A DNA stretch of 64,000 nucleotides from assembly GCA_943788115.1 (NCBI GenBank), contig CALSPA010000005.1, positions 1-64,000 on the forward strand, in the 5' to 3' direction. The notes under the pieces were generated by a model. It was not told the origin of the DNA and searched no databases. It was given only the letters and a program-made list of their open reading frames with translations. Every line of letters begins with the position of its first letter. The stretch's first letter is position 1. Positions 47,691 through 55,534 of the stretch are shown piece by piece. This stretch comes from an uncultured Flavobacteriales bacterium. Its GTDB lineage: Bacteria; Bacteroidota; Bacteroidia; Flavobacteriales_D; Parvicellaceae. The position numbers and the translations under genes are program-made.

Positions 47691-49633
47691 TTTGTAATTA
47701 TTATACCCAGTTCTTGTGCAAAGATATTACGAACATTAGTAAGTTGCTTAATATCTTTAAGAATATTAAATAAATGCTCCTCTTCTTTATCTGTTTTTAG
47801 TTGCTGTTGCTTTTCTGAAATTAGATTTTCAGTAACTCTTAATTTAAAGATTGTAACAGACTCTATAACAGCTTTTTTTAATTGAGTTCCTTCAGTTTTT
47901 GTATGTATGTTGTGTTTCTTAACCCAGTTTTCACTTAACACATCTTTACTTGTTGTAATATCAACTACTAAACTATTAAGGTTTTGATCTGGGTTATTTA
48001 TAAAATGCTGATCATTTAATATGAGGTCATTTTCTAAAGCATCTAAAAACTCGTTGTAGATTTTTTGATAATCTTCATTTACATAGTTGAGTTTGTCAGA
48101 AATCATTTCTTCAATGACAAATTGGGCAAGCGGGTATTTTTCTTCAACTAAGTCACCTTCATTGTTTTCAATTTCTAAAGGAATACCTAGGTCTCCATAC
48201 AGCAACATTAATCGAATTAAATCTCTTTCCTGAAATTCGAGTTCATTAAAGTCATTTTTTTTGAGTTTTTGAACATTTACGACTTTAGGAGCAGGAGTTT
48301 CCGGAACATAGCCACTTGATTTACTATACGCGTTTTTTCTAAGTAATTTATTTAGTTCATTGAGCAATACTTGCTCATCCATATCAAACTTTTGGCTTGT
48401 TTCTCTAATAAAAACATTCCGAGTTATTTGATCGGGAATTACAGAAATAGAAACAATAATGTCTTTAATTGTTTCTGCTTTTTTAATAGGGTCACTTTTT
48501 GTTTCAGAAAGAAGAATTTCTGACTTAAACTGTATGAAACCTTTTTTGTTTTCTTCTAAGTAACTTCTAAAAACTGAGTTGCTTTCTTTTTGAGAAAAAC
48601 TATCAGGATCTTCTCCCTCTGGAAATAGGACAACATGTACATTTAAGCCTTCTTTTAAAATTAAGTCTATTCCTCTAAAAGATGCTTTTATTCCTGCGGC
48701 ATCTCCATCGTATAGAATGGTTACGTTTTTTGTAAACCTTTTAATTAATCTAATCTGACCTTCTGTAAGTGATGTGCCAGATGAGCTTACTACATTTTCA
48801 ATTCCAGCCTGATGTAGAGATATTACATCAGTATAACCCTCTACTAAAAAGCAATTATCTTGTTTAATTATTGCGTTTTTAGCATTATATAAACCATAAA
48901 GTACATGGCTTTTTTTGTAAATTTCTGTTTCGGGGGAATTAAAATATTTGGCAGTTTTTTTGTCTGAGCGAAGAGTTCTACCTCCAAAACCAATGACTCT
49001 TCCAGTAAGGTTGTGAATGGGGAAAATAACTCTTCCTCTAAAAAAGTCGTAATTTCCTTTCTCATTTGCTTTCACTAAACCAGATTCAACTAATAACTCT
49101 TGTTTATACCCAGCTTCTAAAGCAGCAGTCGAAAAAGCAGTGGATTTTTCTGGAGAATATCCAAGCTCAAATTTTTCAATTGTATTTAAGCTATACCCCC
49201 TTTGCTTGTAATAGCTTAATCCTATAGATTTCCCTTCATTTGTTTCATTTAGTTGCTTCCTGAAAAATGAGTTGGCATAATTATGAATTATATAGAGCTG
49301 TTCTTTTTCATTATTAAGAGCAATGTCTTCTGGCGTTTGCTCTTTTTCTTCTATTTCTATTTGATATTTTTTAGCCAACCATTTAAGAGCTTCAGGATAG
49401 CTAAAATGCTCATGTTCCATCAAAAACGTTACAACATTTCCGCCCTTACCAGAACTAAAGTCTTTAAAAATTCTTTTTGCAGGAGAAACCATAAAAGATG
49501 GTGTCTTTTCATTTACGAATGGACTGAGCCCTTTGTAATTAGAGCCAGATTTCTTTAAACTAACAAACTGACCTACAACCTCCACGATATCTGCAGATTC
49601 AAAAATATTATCTATGGTTTCTTTTGGAATCAT
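47687..49633 (-). CDS. dnaG: DNA primase DnaG, lacking zinc ligands
   Basis: About 648 residues from the ATG at 49631-49633 (MIPKETIDNIFES). An ATG ten codons further up lies inside the terminator hairpin of the preceding gene and is rejected. Order: N-terminal zinc-ribbon fold, catalytic core with TOPRIM (FLVEGYTDVISLHQAG, ILYDGDAAGIKAS), then a helicase-binding C-terminal domain. The CHC2 zinc ribbon is degenerate: the ligand positions read S37, V40, D58 and S61 where C, H, C and C are expected (LSPFVNEKTPSF; KDFSSGKGG). The fold-defining residues around them are kept, so the domain likely still binds template without zinc. It makes RNA primers for replication. Coupled to the mscS-like gene by a 4-nt overlap. 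Confidence 0.95.
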   Translation of the reverse strand: MIPKETIDNIFESADIVEVVGQFVSLKKSGSNYKGLSPFVNEKTPSFMVSPAKRIFKDFSSGKGGNVVTFLMEHEHFSYPEALKWLAKKYQIEIEEKEQTPEDIALNNEKEQLYIIHNYANSFFRKQLNETNEGKSIGLSYYKQRGYSLNTIEKFELGYSPEKSTAFSTAALEAGYKQELLVESGLVKANEKGNYDFFRGRVIFPIHNLTGRVIGFGGRTLRSDKKTAKYFNSPETEIYKKSHVLYGLYNAKNAIIKQDNCFLVEGYTDVISLHQAGIENVVSSSGTSLTEGQIRLIKRFTKNVTILYDGDAAGIKASFRGIDLILKEGLNVHVVLFPEGEDPDSFSQKESNSVFRSYLEENKKGFIQFKSEILLSETKSDPIKKAETIKDIIVSISVIPDQITRNVFIRETSQKFDMDEQVLLNELNKLLRKNAYSKSSGYVPETPAPKVVNVQKLKKNDFNELEFQERDLIRLMLLYGDLGIPLEIENNEGDLVEEKYPLAQFVIEEMISDKLNYVNEDYQKIYNEFLDALENDLILNDQHFINNPDQNLNSLVVDITTSKDVLSENWVKKHNIHTKTEGTQLKKAVIESVTIFKLRVTENLISEKQQQLKTDKEEEHLFNILKDIKQLTNVRNIFAQELGIIITK

Positions 49634-49635
49634 AT

Positions 49636-49660
49636 AAAAAAAGTCCCGCATAACGGGACT
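49636..49660 (-). terminator. Rho-independent terminator of the lipoprotein gene
   Basis: On the minus strand a perfect 7-bp stem AGTCCCG/CGGGACT (49642-49660, 5-nt loop) is followed directly by six T (49641 down to 49636). It lies 25 nt after the stop of the lipoprotein gene (49685-50116), and immediately before the chosen dnaG start, so dnaG must have its own promoter or rely on read-through. Confidence 0.75.
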
Positions 49661-49684
49661 CATAAAGTTACTAAAATTACTTAT

Positions 49685-50116
49685 TTATTTGTACTCGTAG
49701 TAAGTCTTGTTCTCATTAGAATCCATAAGACCTAAGCTATTAATCTTTAATTTGACAATTGTATATGTATCAGAAAAATTTTGACCAATAACTTCGTAAG
49801 AAGTAATAAGCTGTGTTTTGTCATCAGAAAATTCCCAATCACCACTTAAAGCATCTAGACCAAATGGTGACATAGTTGCATAGTCGTAAAATTGAAAAGA
49901 GCCTCCTTTAACAAACTCTATGTAACTTCCATCGTCATCAATTGTTGTAACTGTTCCATTTGAACTTATGTATTCAACTGGTTTCCATCTTTGTTGTAAT
50001 CTTGTTTTTTTAGGAAGTATAGAGAATCCTGGGCCTTCTTCGTATTTTCCACAAGACAGCATTGTTACTCCTATGAATAAAGAGCAAATTAAAAGTGAAA
50101 GTGTGATTTTTTTCAT
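49685..50116 (-). CDS. Small lipoprotein, lipocalin-like size
   Basis: 143 residues. Lipoprotein signal with acylated Cys22 (LFIGVTMLSCGKYEEGPGF). The rest is a predicted beta-rich fold with W (QQRWKPVEYISS), GSYIEFVKGG and GDWEFSDDKTQL, a pattern seen in short Bacteroidetes lipoproteins sometimes called lipocalin-like. Monocistronic, with a terminator just downstream. Function unknown. Confidence 0.75.
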   Translation of the reverse strand: MKKITLSLLICSLFIGVTMLSCGKYEEGPGFSILPKKTRLQQRWKPVEYISSNGTVTTIDDDGSYIEFVKGGSFQFYDYATMSPFGLDALSGDWEFSDDKTQLITSYEVIGQNFSDTYTIVKLKINSLGLMDSNENKTYYEYK

Positions 50117-50197
50117 TGTTAAAATAGGTTTAATAAATGTGATTAATTAGAATATAACTTGTTGTCAAACAAGCATACGAACTTACTAATATTTAAG

Positions 50198-50205
50198 TAC
50201 ATTTG
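50198..50205 (+). promoter_or_regulatory. Candidate -7 box (TACATTTG) before glutaryl-CoA dehydrogenase gene
   Basis: Exact match to the Bacteroidetes -7 element TAnnTTTG, 20 nt before the ATG at 50226. No good -33 TTTG was found at normal spacing, so only a weak assignment. Confidence 0.3.
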
Positions 50206-50225
50206 CGAACTTAAAAGATAAAATT

Positions 50226-51404
50226 ATGAGTACGGATAGATTTCAACCACACGATTATTACATGATGGATGATATGCTTACTGAAGAGCATAAACTAATT
50301 AGAGAAGCTGCTAGAGCTTGGGTAATGAAAGAAGTTTCTCCCATCATAGAAGATTACTATGAGAGAGCTGAATTTCCTAGTCAAATTATTCCTGGTTTAG
50401 GCGAAATAGGTGGTTTTGGGCCATATATTCCAGTCGAATATGGAGGAGCAGGTTTAGATCAAATATCGTATGGTTTAATTATGCAAGAGTTGGAGCGTTG
50501 TGACTCCGGATTGCGTTCAACATCATCTGTACAGAGCTCATTGGTTATGTATCCAATTTGGAAATTTGGCACTGAAGAGCAGAAAAAAAGATTTCTTCCA
50601 AAGTTAGCAACTGGGGAATTCATTGGATGTTTTGGGTTAACTGAACCAGATCATGGCTCTAATCCAGGCGGGATGCTGTCTAACTTTAAAGATATGGGAG
50701 ATCATTATTTATTAAATGGCTCTAAAATGTGGATTTCTAATGCTCCTTTTGCTCACGTTGCAGTTGTATGGGCGAAGAATGAGGAGGGTAGAATAAAAGG
50801 GCTATTAGTGGAAAGAGGAATGGAAGGTTTTGAAACTCCTGAAATGCATGGAAAGCATTCGCTAAGAGCATCATCTACAGGTGAGTTAATCTTTAACAAC
50901 GTGAAGGTTCCTAAAGAAAACCTGCTAACTGAAAAAGATGGGTTAGGAGCACCTTTACTGTGTTTAGATTCTGCTAGATATGGTATTGCATGGGGCGCAA
51001 TTGGAGCTGCTATGGATTGTTATGATTCAGCTTTAAGATATTCAAAGGAAAGAATACAATTTAATAAACCCATTGCTAGTTTTCAACTTATTCAAAAGAA
51101 ATTAGCTGAAATGATTACTGAAATTACTAAAGCCCAACTGCTTACTTTAAGACTTGGAGAGCTTAGAAATGAAAATAGAGCAACTACAGCACACATTTCT
51201 ATGGCTAAAAGAAACAATGTCGATATGGCTCTTAAAATAGCAAGAGATGCAAGGCAAATTCATGGTGCTATGGGGATAACAAATGAATACTCAATTATGA
51301 GACACATGGCAAATTTAGAATCTGTTATTACTTATGAAGGAACACATGATATTCATTTACTTATAACAGGTCATGATGTTACAGGGATTCCTGCTTTTGC
51401 ATAA
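50226..51404 (+). CDS. gcdH: Glutaryl-CoA dehydrogenase-type acyl-CoA dehydrogenase
   Basis: 392 residues. FAD-dependent oxidative decarboxylation of glutaryl-CoA to crotonyl-CoA in lysine/tryptophan breakdown. FAD/acyl-CoA signatures: GLTEPDHGSNPGGM, MWISNAPFAHVAVVWAK, ERIQFNKPIASFQLIQKKLA, and catalytic Glu in ESVITYEGTHDIH. The RSTSSVQSSLVMYPI stretch and EPDHGS are closer to glutaryl-CoA dehydrogenase than to short- or medium-chain enzymes. Its 3' end overlaps the convergent gldD gene by 26 nt. Confidence 0.88.
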   Translation: MSTDRFQPHDYYMMDDMLTEEHKLIREAARAWVMKEVSPIIEDYYERAEFPSQIIPGLGEIGGFGPYIPVEYGGAGLDQISYGLIMQELERCDSGLRSTSSVQSSLVMYPIWKFGTEEQKKRFLPKLATGEFIGCFGLTEPDHGSNPGGMLSNFKDMGDHYLLNGSKMWISNAPFAHVAVVWAKNEEGRIKGLLVERGMEGFETPEMHGKHSLRASSTGELIFNNVKVPKENLLTEKDGLGAPLLCLDSARYGIAWGAIGAAMDCYDSALRYSKERIQFNKPIASFQLIQKKLAEMITEITKAQLLTLRLGELRNENRATTAHISMAKRNNVDMALKIARDARQIHGAMGITNEYSIMRHMANLESVITYEGTHDIHLLITGHDVTGIPAFA

Positions 51405-51987
51405 TTAAAGAATCTTCCCATCTGAAAGTTTCAATAAGGTGTTTTATGTCTGACTGAATAAATTCAAGAACTGGTTGTAATGAGTCGTAATTTGGTTTAG
51501 TTAAGAAAAGTAATTCACCTGAAAAGAAGTGATTGTTGCTATCTGTTAAGTAGAAAATGTAATTGCAGGCTACATCACCTGTTATTTCAAATGTGTTTCC
51601 ATATACTTTATTTTCTTTATCAATCCAAGCATTTTCATTTACTCCCCTTGCTCTAAAGTTATGAGCATCTACATTGGATCTTATTTGTTCTATTAATGAA
51701 AACACTGAGGTGTCAATTTTGTGATAGGAATATAAAATCTCTGCTTTGAAGTCTGGAAAGTATACAGTTTTATAGCAGGGTGGTAAATGCTTGAATTTAT
51801 TTACAACAATAGAATAGTTAGGTATTTCAAATGAAAAAGGACAGTCTCCATTGTGTGGAGTAAAAGATTTTATTGGAAAATCAATTCTTAAATAACTTTT
51901 TGGTAATGGTGTGAAATCATCTTGTTTGCATGATAATGCAAATAGTAGAATTATAAAAAATAGAGTTCTTTTAAGATTCTTCATCAA
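51379..51987 (-). CDS. gldD: Gliding motility lipoprotein GldD
   Basis: 202 residues. Lipoprotein signal with Cys20 (FFIILLFALSCKQDD), then KSYLRIDFPIKSF, CPFSFEIPNYS, and FSGELLFLTKPNYDSLQPVLEF, all characteristic of GldD. In Flavobacterium johnsoniae GldD is needed for gliding; its biochemical role is unknown. It overlaps the 3' end of gldE by 17 nt, and both are conserved neighbours. The 3' end runs 26 nt into gcdH. Confidence 0.92.
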   Translation of the reverse strand: MMKNLKRTLFFIILLFALSCKQDDFTPLPKSYLRIDFPIKSFTPHNGDCPFSFEIPNYSIVVNKFKHLPPCYKTVYFPDFKAEILYSYHKIDTSVFSLIEQIRSNVDAHNFRARGVNENAWIDKENKVYGNTFEITGDVACNYIFYLTDSNNHFFSGELLFLTKPNYDSLQPVLEFIQSDIKHLIETFRWEDSLIMQKQESL

Positions 51988-53305
51988 AAGTAATAGTTAT
52001 TTTAACTTGTTTAAGTTTTCTTTTATCTGCCGCTTCTACAGTAAAAGTATAGTTGTTAAATTGAATCTTTTCGTTTTTAAGTAAAATTTTACCAGCTTGC
52101 TCAATGCAAAAACCGGCAATAGTATCCGCCTCTCCCTTTTCTTGCTCAAAAGCCTCACCACTTATGTTCATGATCCTGTACATATCAATGAGAGTAGTTT
52201 TCCCTTCAAAGACATAATTATTATTATCTAGTTTAGAATATGCTAAATCTTCTTGATCAAACTCATCTGTGATATCGCCCACAATTTCCTCAAGTACGTC
52301 TTCTAAAGTTACAATTCCTGAAGTTCCACCATATTCGTCAACTATAATTGCAATGTGTTTTTTTTCCTCTTGAAATTCTTTTAATAAGTCATCAAGTTTT
52401 TTGTTTTCAGGAACAAACTTTGGAGATCTTATTAGTGAATTCCAATTAAAGTCTGCATCATTCTCAATATGAGGGATAAGGTCTTTTATATATAATATAC
52501 CCTTAATATTGTCTAAGGATTCTTCGAAAACAGGAAGCCTAGAAAATCTTGTTTGATAAATTTCTTTAATTACAGAATTAAAATTGCTTTGATAATCTAA
52601 AGTGTTTAAATCAACTCTAGGAGTCATTATTTGTTTAGCATCTGTGTTTCCAAATTTCACAATACCTTCCAACAATTTTTTTTCATCTTCGTCTTCAACA
52701 CTATCTTTTGTCAAGTCAAGAGCATGCTCTAATTCATCTACACTTATAGAGCTTGTTTTTTTTGTATACCTCTTATCAATTAAACTAGTGCTTGAAACTA
52801 GTATAGAACTTAATGGTTTAAACAAAATCGAAATAAAACTTAATGGCAATGCCATAAGATGAGTAAACTTTAGGTTGTATTTATTTGCATAAACCTTAGG
52901 GATTACCTCTCCAAATAGTAGTATAATAAATGTTACTGCAATAACTTGAATGAAAAATTGTGTAGAGGAATCTAATTCATTTTTGTTAAAAAGATCATCT
53001 ACTATAATTGTGGAAATCATAACTATAGCAACATTAATAAAGTTGTTAGCGATAAGAATTGTTGCAAGAAGCTTCTTTGGACTATTCAATAAGTTTATTA
53101 CTCTAAGACTGTTGATGTTGTTAGATTCATTTAAGTCTCTTTTGTTTACTGCTGAAAGTGAGAAAAAGGCAACTTCTGATCCAGACATCATCGCAGATAG
53201 GAAAACCAGTATAACCATTAAAAAAATAGTCAGACCAAGGTTAAAGGTTATTGGTTGGAAAATTGATAAATAATAACTTTCAGTAAAAAGTAAAAAGCTT
53301 TCCAA
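51971..53305 (-). CDS. gldE: Gliding motility-associated protein GldE (CNNM/CBS/CorC_HlyC)
   Basis: 444 residues. Domain order: CNNM/DUF21 membrane domain with 3-4 segments (~20-180), a CBS pair (~205-325; MTPRVDLNTLDYQSNF, FSRLPVFEESLDNIKGILYIKDL, VDEYGGTSGIVTLEDVLEEIVGDI), then the CorC_HlyC domain (~345-440). Resembles hemolysin-C/magnesium-efflux type transporters. Adjacent to gldD with 17-nt overlap; the gldE-gldD order supports the gliding assignment over a general HlyC paralogue. Confidence 0.92.
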   Translation of the reverse strand: MESFLLFTESYYLSIFQPITFNLGLTIFLMVILVFLSAMMSGSEVAFFSLSAVNKRDLNESNNINSLRVINLLNSPKKLLATILIANNFINVAIVMISTIIVDDLFNKNELDSSTQFFIQVIAVTFIILLFGEVIPKVYANKYNLKFTHLMALPLSFISILFKPLSSILVSSTSLIDKRYTKKTSSISVDELEHALDLTKDSVEDEDEKKLLEGIVKFGNTDAKQIMTPRVDLNTLDYQSNFNSVIKEIYQTRFSRLPVFEESLDNIKGILYIKDLIPHIENDADFNWNSLIRSPKFVPENKKLDDLLKEFQEEKKHIAIIVDEYGGTSGIVTLEDVLEEIVGDITDEFDQEDLAYSKLDNNNYVFEGKTTLIDMYRIMNISGEAFEQEKGEADTIAGFCIEQAGKILLKNEKIQFNNYTFTVEAADKRKLKQVKITITFDEES

Positions 53306-53344
53306 AATAATATTATTGGTTCAATTTATGTAGGAAATTAACCA

Positions 53345-53815
53345 TTAGAATGGTAAATCATCATTACCATCATCAGGGGAAGAAAATTCTTCTTTGGACT
53401 TCTCTTCAGCAATTCCTGTGTTTGGAGAGCTTTGCTGATTAACAGCAGCTGTGTCGTTACTTACAGTATTTTTATCACTGCTTTTACCAAGCATTGTTAG
53501 ATTGTCAGCAACTATTTCGGTTGTATATCTATTGTTGCCTTGTTGGTCTTGCCAGGTTCTGGTTCTTAGTTTACCTTCTATGTATATTTTGTCACCTTTT
53601 TTTAAGTATTTCTCTGCTACATCAGCCAATCCTCTCCAAAGAACAACATTGTGCCATTCAGTTTGAGTTACACGTTCACCAGTTTTCCTGTCCTTGTAGT
53701 TTTCACTTGTAGCAATTGAAAAGTTGGCAACTCCAACGCCACTTTCTAAGTGCCTAACTTCAGGGTCTTTACCTAAATTTCCAATTAAAATAACTTTATT
53801 AACACTGCTAGACAT
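53345..53815 (-). CDS. ssb: Single-stranded DNA-binding protein
   Basis: About 156 residues from the ATG at 53813-53815 ([20 protein letters not shown]); an ATG nine codons further up would add a low-complexity leader. OB fold (~5-108; [44 protein letters not shown]), a disordered Gln/Ser/Pro linker and the acidic tip DDLPF used to recruit repair and replication partners. Sits between mutY and gldE, a conserved order in Bacteroidetes. Confidence 0.95.
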   Translation of the reverse strand: MSSSVNKVILIGNLGKDPEVRHLESGVGVANFSIATSENYKDRKTGERVTQTEWHNVVLWRGLADVAEKYLKKGDKIYIEGKLRTRTWQDQQGNNRYTTEIVADNLTMLGKSSDKNTVSNDTAAVNQQSSPNTGIAEEKSKEEFSSPDDGNDDLPF

Positions 53816-53852
53816 CTTTTTTGAATATGAATTATTGTTCAAATGTAGGTTT

Positions 53853-54928
53853 TCAATTTATTAATTGAAAGAACTCATTGAGATAATTTTCAATAAGCTT
53901 AGGTACTGCATAATTGTCTATGTTCTTAAACTTCACACATTTTATATGGTTTTTTAGGTCTAAATTTTTAGAAGATCTAAAAAGCCAAAATTTTCCAAAT
54001 ATAATTTGATGACTTAAAATGTGTTTCAGTGACCTAACATCTATTAATTCTAATGTGAGTAGATTTGAAATCGAATTTTCAGGAGTTTCAAACACTTCAT
54101 CTTTGGTCTCAATAACTGGAAATTGATAAAGTTTTTCCCAAATGTCTTTCTTGTTTCTTTGCTCAACATATAAAGTTTCGCCATCAGTTATCACAAAATA
54201 ATTTAAATGTCGTTTCTTTTGTTTTATTTTTTTTGATTTAATGGGGAGTTTCGAAATTTCATTTTTATTAAAAGCAATACAACTGCTGGCAAGATTACAT
54301 ATTTTACAGCTAGGGCTTTTAGGTTTGCATAAAAGGGCTCCAAATTCCATAATTGCTTGATTATGATTCCCTGGATTTTTTTCGCAAATTAATTCATTGG
54401 CTAGTTTGGTGAATTCTTTTTTTCCTGCAGTGGTATCAATTGGAGTGTTTATACCGTAATAACGACTAAGAACTCTGAATACATTTCCGTCAACTACAGC
54501 TTTTTTTTCATTGTAACAAAAAGAAGAAATTGCTGCAGCTGTATATTCTCCAATTCCTTTTAGTTTTAAGAGTTCTTTATAATTAGACGGAAACACTCCG
54601 TTTAGATTATTGCAAATGTGTTTGGCGGTAAAATGCATGTTTCTAGCTCTGCTGTAATATCCTAAGCCTTGCCACAGGTTTAAAATTTGATTTTCTTCAG
54701 CTTCAGCAAAACTTTTGACATTAGGGAAGGTGTCAGAAAATTTCAAATAGTAAGAAAGCCCTTGTCAACTCTTGTTTGTTGTAATATTATTTCGCTTAAC
54801 CAAATAAGGTAAGGATCCTTGGTTTTTCTCCAAGGTAGGTCTCTCTTGTTATTTTCATACCAAGCTATTATTTCGTTACTAAAGTTCAATTCTAAAATCT
54901 TTGTTGTAAAAAAACATAAAAATAGCAA
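53853..54928 (-). pseudogene. mutY: A/G-specific adenine glycosylase MutY, split by one apparent frameshift
   Basis: The reading frame breaks near 54764-54767. The 5' part encodes NEIIAWYENNKRDLPWRK with catalytic Glu in LSEIILQQTRV; the 3' part (from about 54760) has LWQGLGYYSRARN, the HhH LKGIGEYTAAAI, catalytic Asp in VVDGNVFRV, the 4Fe-4S ligands C-x6-C-x2-C-x5-C (CKPKSPSCKICNLASSC) and a NUDIX-like C-terminal domain. Adding one base restores a run reading V-D-Q-G-L-S-Y-Y-L-K-F, as in homologues. The likely true start is TTG at 54887-54889 (LNFSNEII), where relatives have Met. MutY removes A opposite 8-oxoG. Every functional residue is kept, which favours a sequencing error. Confidence 0.85.
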
Positions 54929-54957
54929 TATGTTTTTCAGACTTTAATAAATAAAAT

Positions 54958-54965
54958 TATATTTG
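54958..54965 (+). promoter_or_regulatory. Candidate -7 box (TATATTTG) before HU gene
   Basis: Exact TAnnTTTG match in the 112-nt gap between divergent mutY and HU genes; would give a ~70-nt leader for HU. The -33 element is not clear. The same octamer precedes sufA. Confidence 0.35.
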
Positions 54966-55040
54966 TCTCCCGTTTTAAAAATAAAAAACAAATTCGATTT
55001 TTTGAATCGTAAATAACTGAATTAAAACACAATAACTATT

Positions 55041-55331
55041 ATGACAAAAGCAGATTTGGTTTCAGATATTTCTGACAAAACAGGTGTTGAGAGAATTGCG
55101 GTTCAAGCAGCTGTTGAAGCATTCATGGAATCTATTAAGTTGTCTTTAGAAAAAGGCGAAAATGTTTACTTAAGAGGTTTTGGAAGTTTTGTAGTAAAAG
55201 AAAGAGCTGAAAAAACGGGACGTAATATTTCAAAGAACACTACTCTAATTATACCTGCTCACAATATTCCTTCATTCAAGCCCTCAAAGACATTTGTTGA
55301 AGGAGTAAAGAAAAAGGTTAAAGTAAATTAG
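55041..55331 (+). CDS. HU-type nucleoid DNA-binding protein
   Basis: 96 residues, standard HU/IHF length. N-terminal helical body (MTKADLVSDISDKTGVERIA), the DNA-binding arm from about residue 50 with GFGSFVVKERAEKTGRNIS and the loop-tip Pro in TTLIIPAHNIPSFKPSKTF. Bends and compacts DNA. Followed 24 nt downstream by a 30-residue basic protein gene on the same strand. Confidence 0.95.
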   Translation: MTKADLVSDISDKTGVERIAVQAAVEAFMESIKLSLEKGENVYLRGFGSFVVKERAEKTGRNISKNTTLIIPAHNIPSFKPSKTFVEGVKKKVKVN

Positions 55332-55355
55332 TATAAAAAATTAAATTAATAAATT

Positions 55356-55448
55356 ATGCCAAGCGGTAAAAAAAGAAAAAGACATAAGATGTCTACTCAC
55401 AAAAGAAAGAAGAGACTTAGAAAGAATCGTCACAAAAACAAGAAATAA
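55356..55448 (+). CDS. 30-residue basic protein, AURKAIP1/COX24-type (small ribosomal protein candidate)
   Basis: ATG at 55356-55358 to TAA at 55446-55448. 30 residues, about two-thirds Lys/Arg/His, opening MPSGKKRKRHKMSTHKRKK and ending HKNKK. This matches the tiny AURKAIP1/COX24-domain proteins of Bacteroidetes, related to mitochondrial ribosomal protein mS38 and mycobacterial bS22, which bind the small subunit; the ribosomal role here is inferred. Gene lies between HU and RNase G on the same strand, with a 24-nt gap to HU. No SD-like sequence upstream. Confidence 0.8.
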   Translation: MPSGKKRKRHKMSTHKRKKRLRKNRHKNKK

Positions 55449-55521
55449 TTTTTTCTTAAGACAGGTTTTGGAATTTATACTTAGCAAATGACTTAGTATA
55501 ATCGCTTTGCATGTAATCTAT

Positions 55522-55527
55522 AGGAGG
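55522..55527 (+). promoter_or_regulatory. Strong Shine-Dalgarno (AGGAGG) for the RNase G gene
   Basis: A perfect AGGAGG, 7 nt before the GTG start at 55535. It decides the start and stands out because the other genes here start behind AT-rich leaders without SD sequences, as expected for Flavobacteriia. Confidence 0.7.
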
Positions 55528-55534
55528 ATTTCAA

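Noticed and set aside
49283..49558. Plus-strand ORF of 91 residues rich in Phe
   Set aside because: Antisense to dnaG, no start context or family match.
54300..54380. Suspected loss of catalytic Asp in MutY (NQAIMEF in place of NQAMMDL)
   Set aside because: The catalytic Asp is the one in VVDGNVFRV, which is present; the Glu in the other motif is usual in many homologues.
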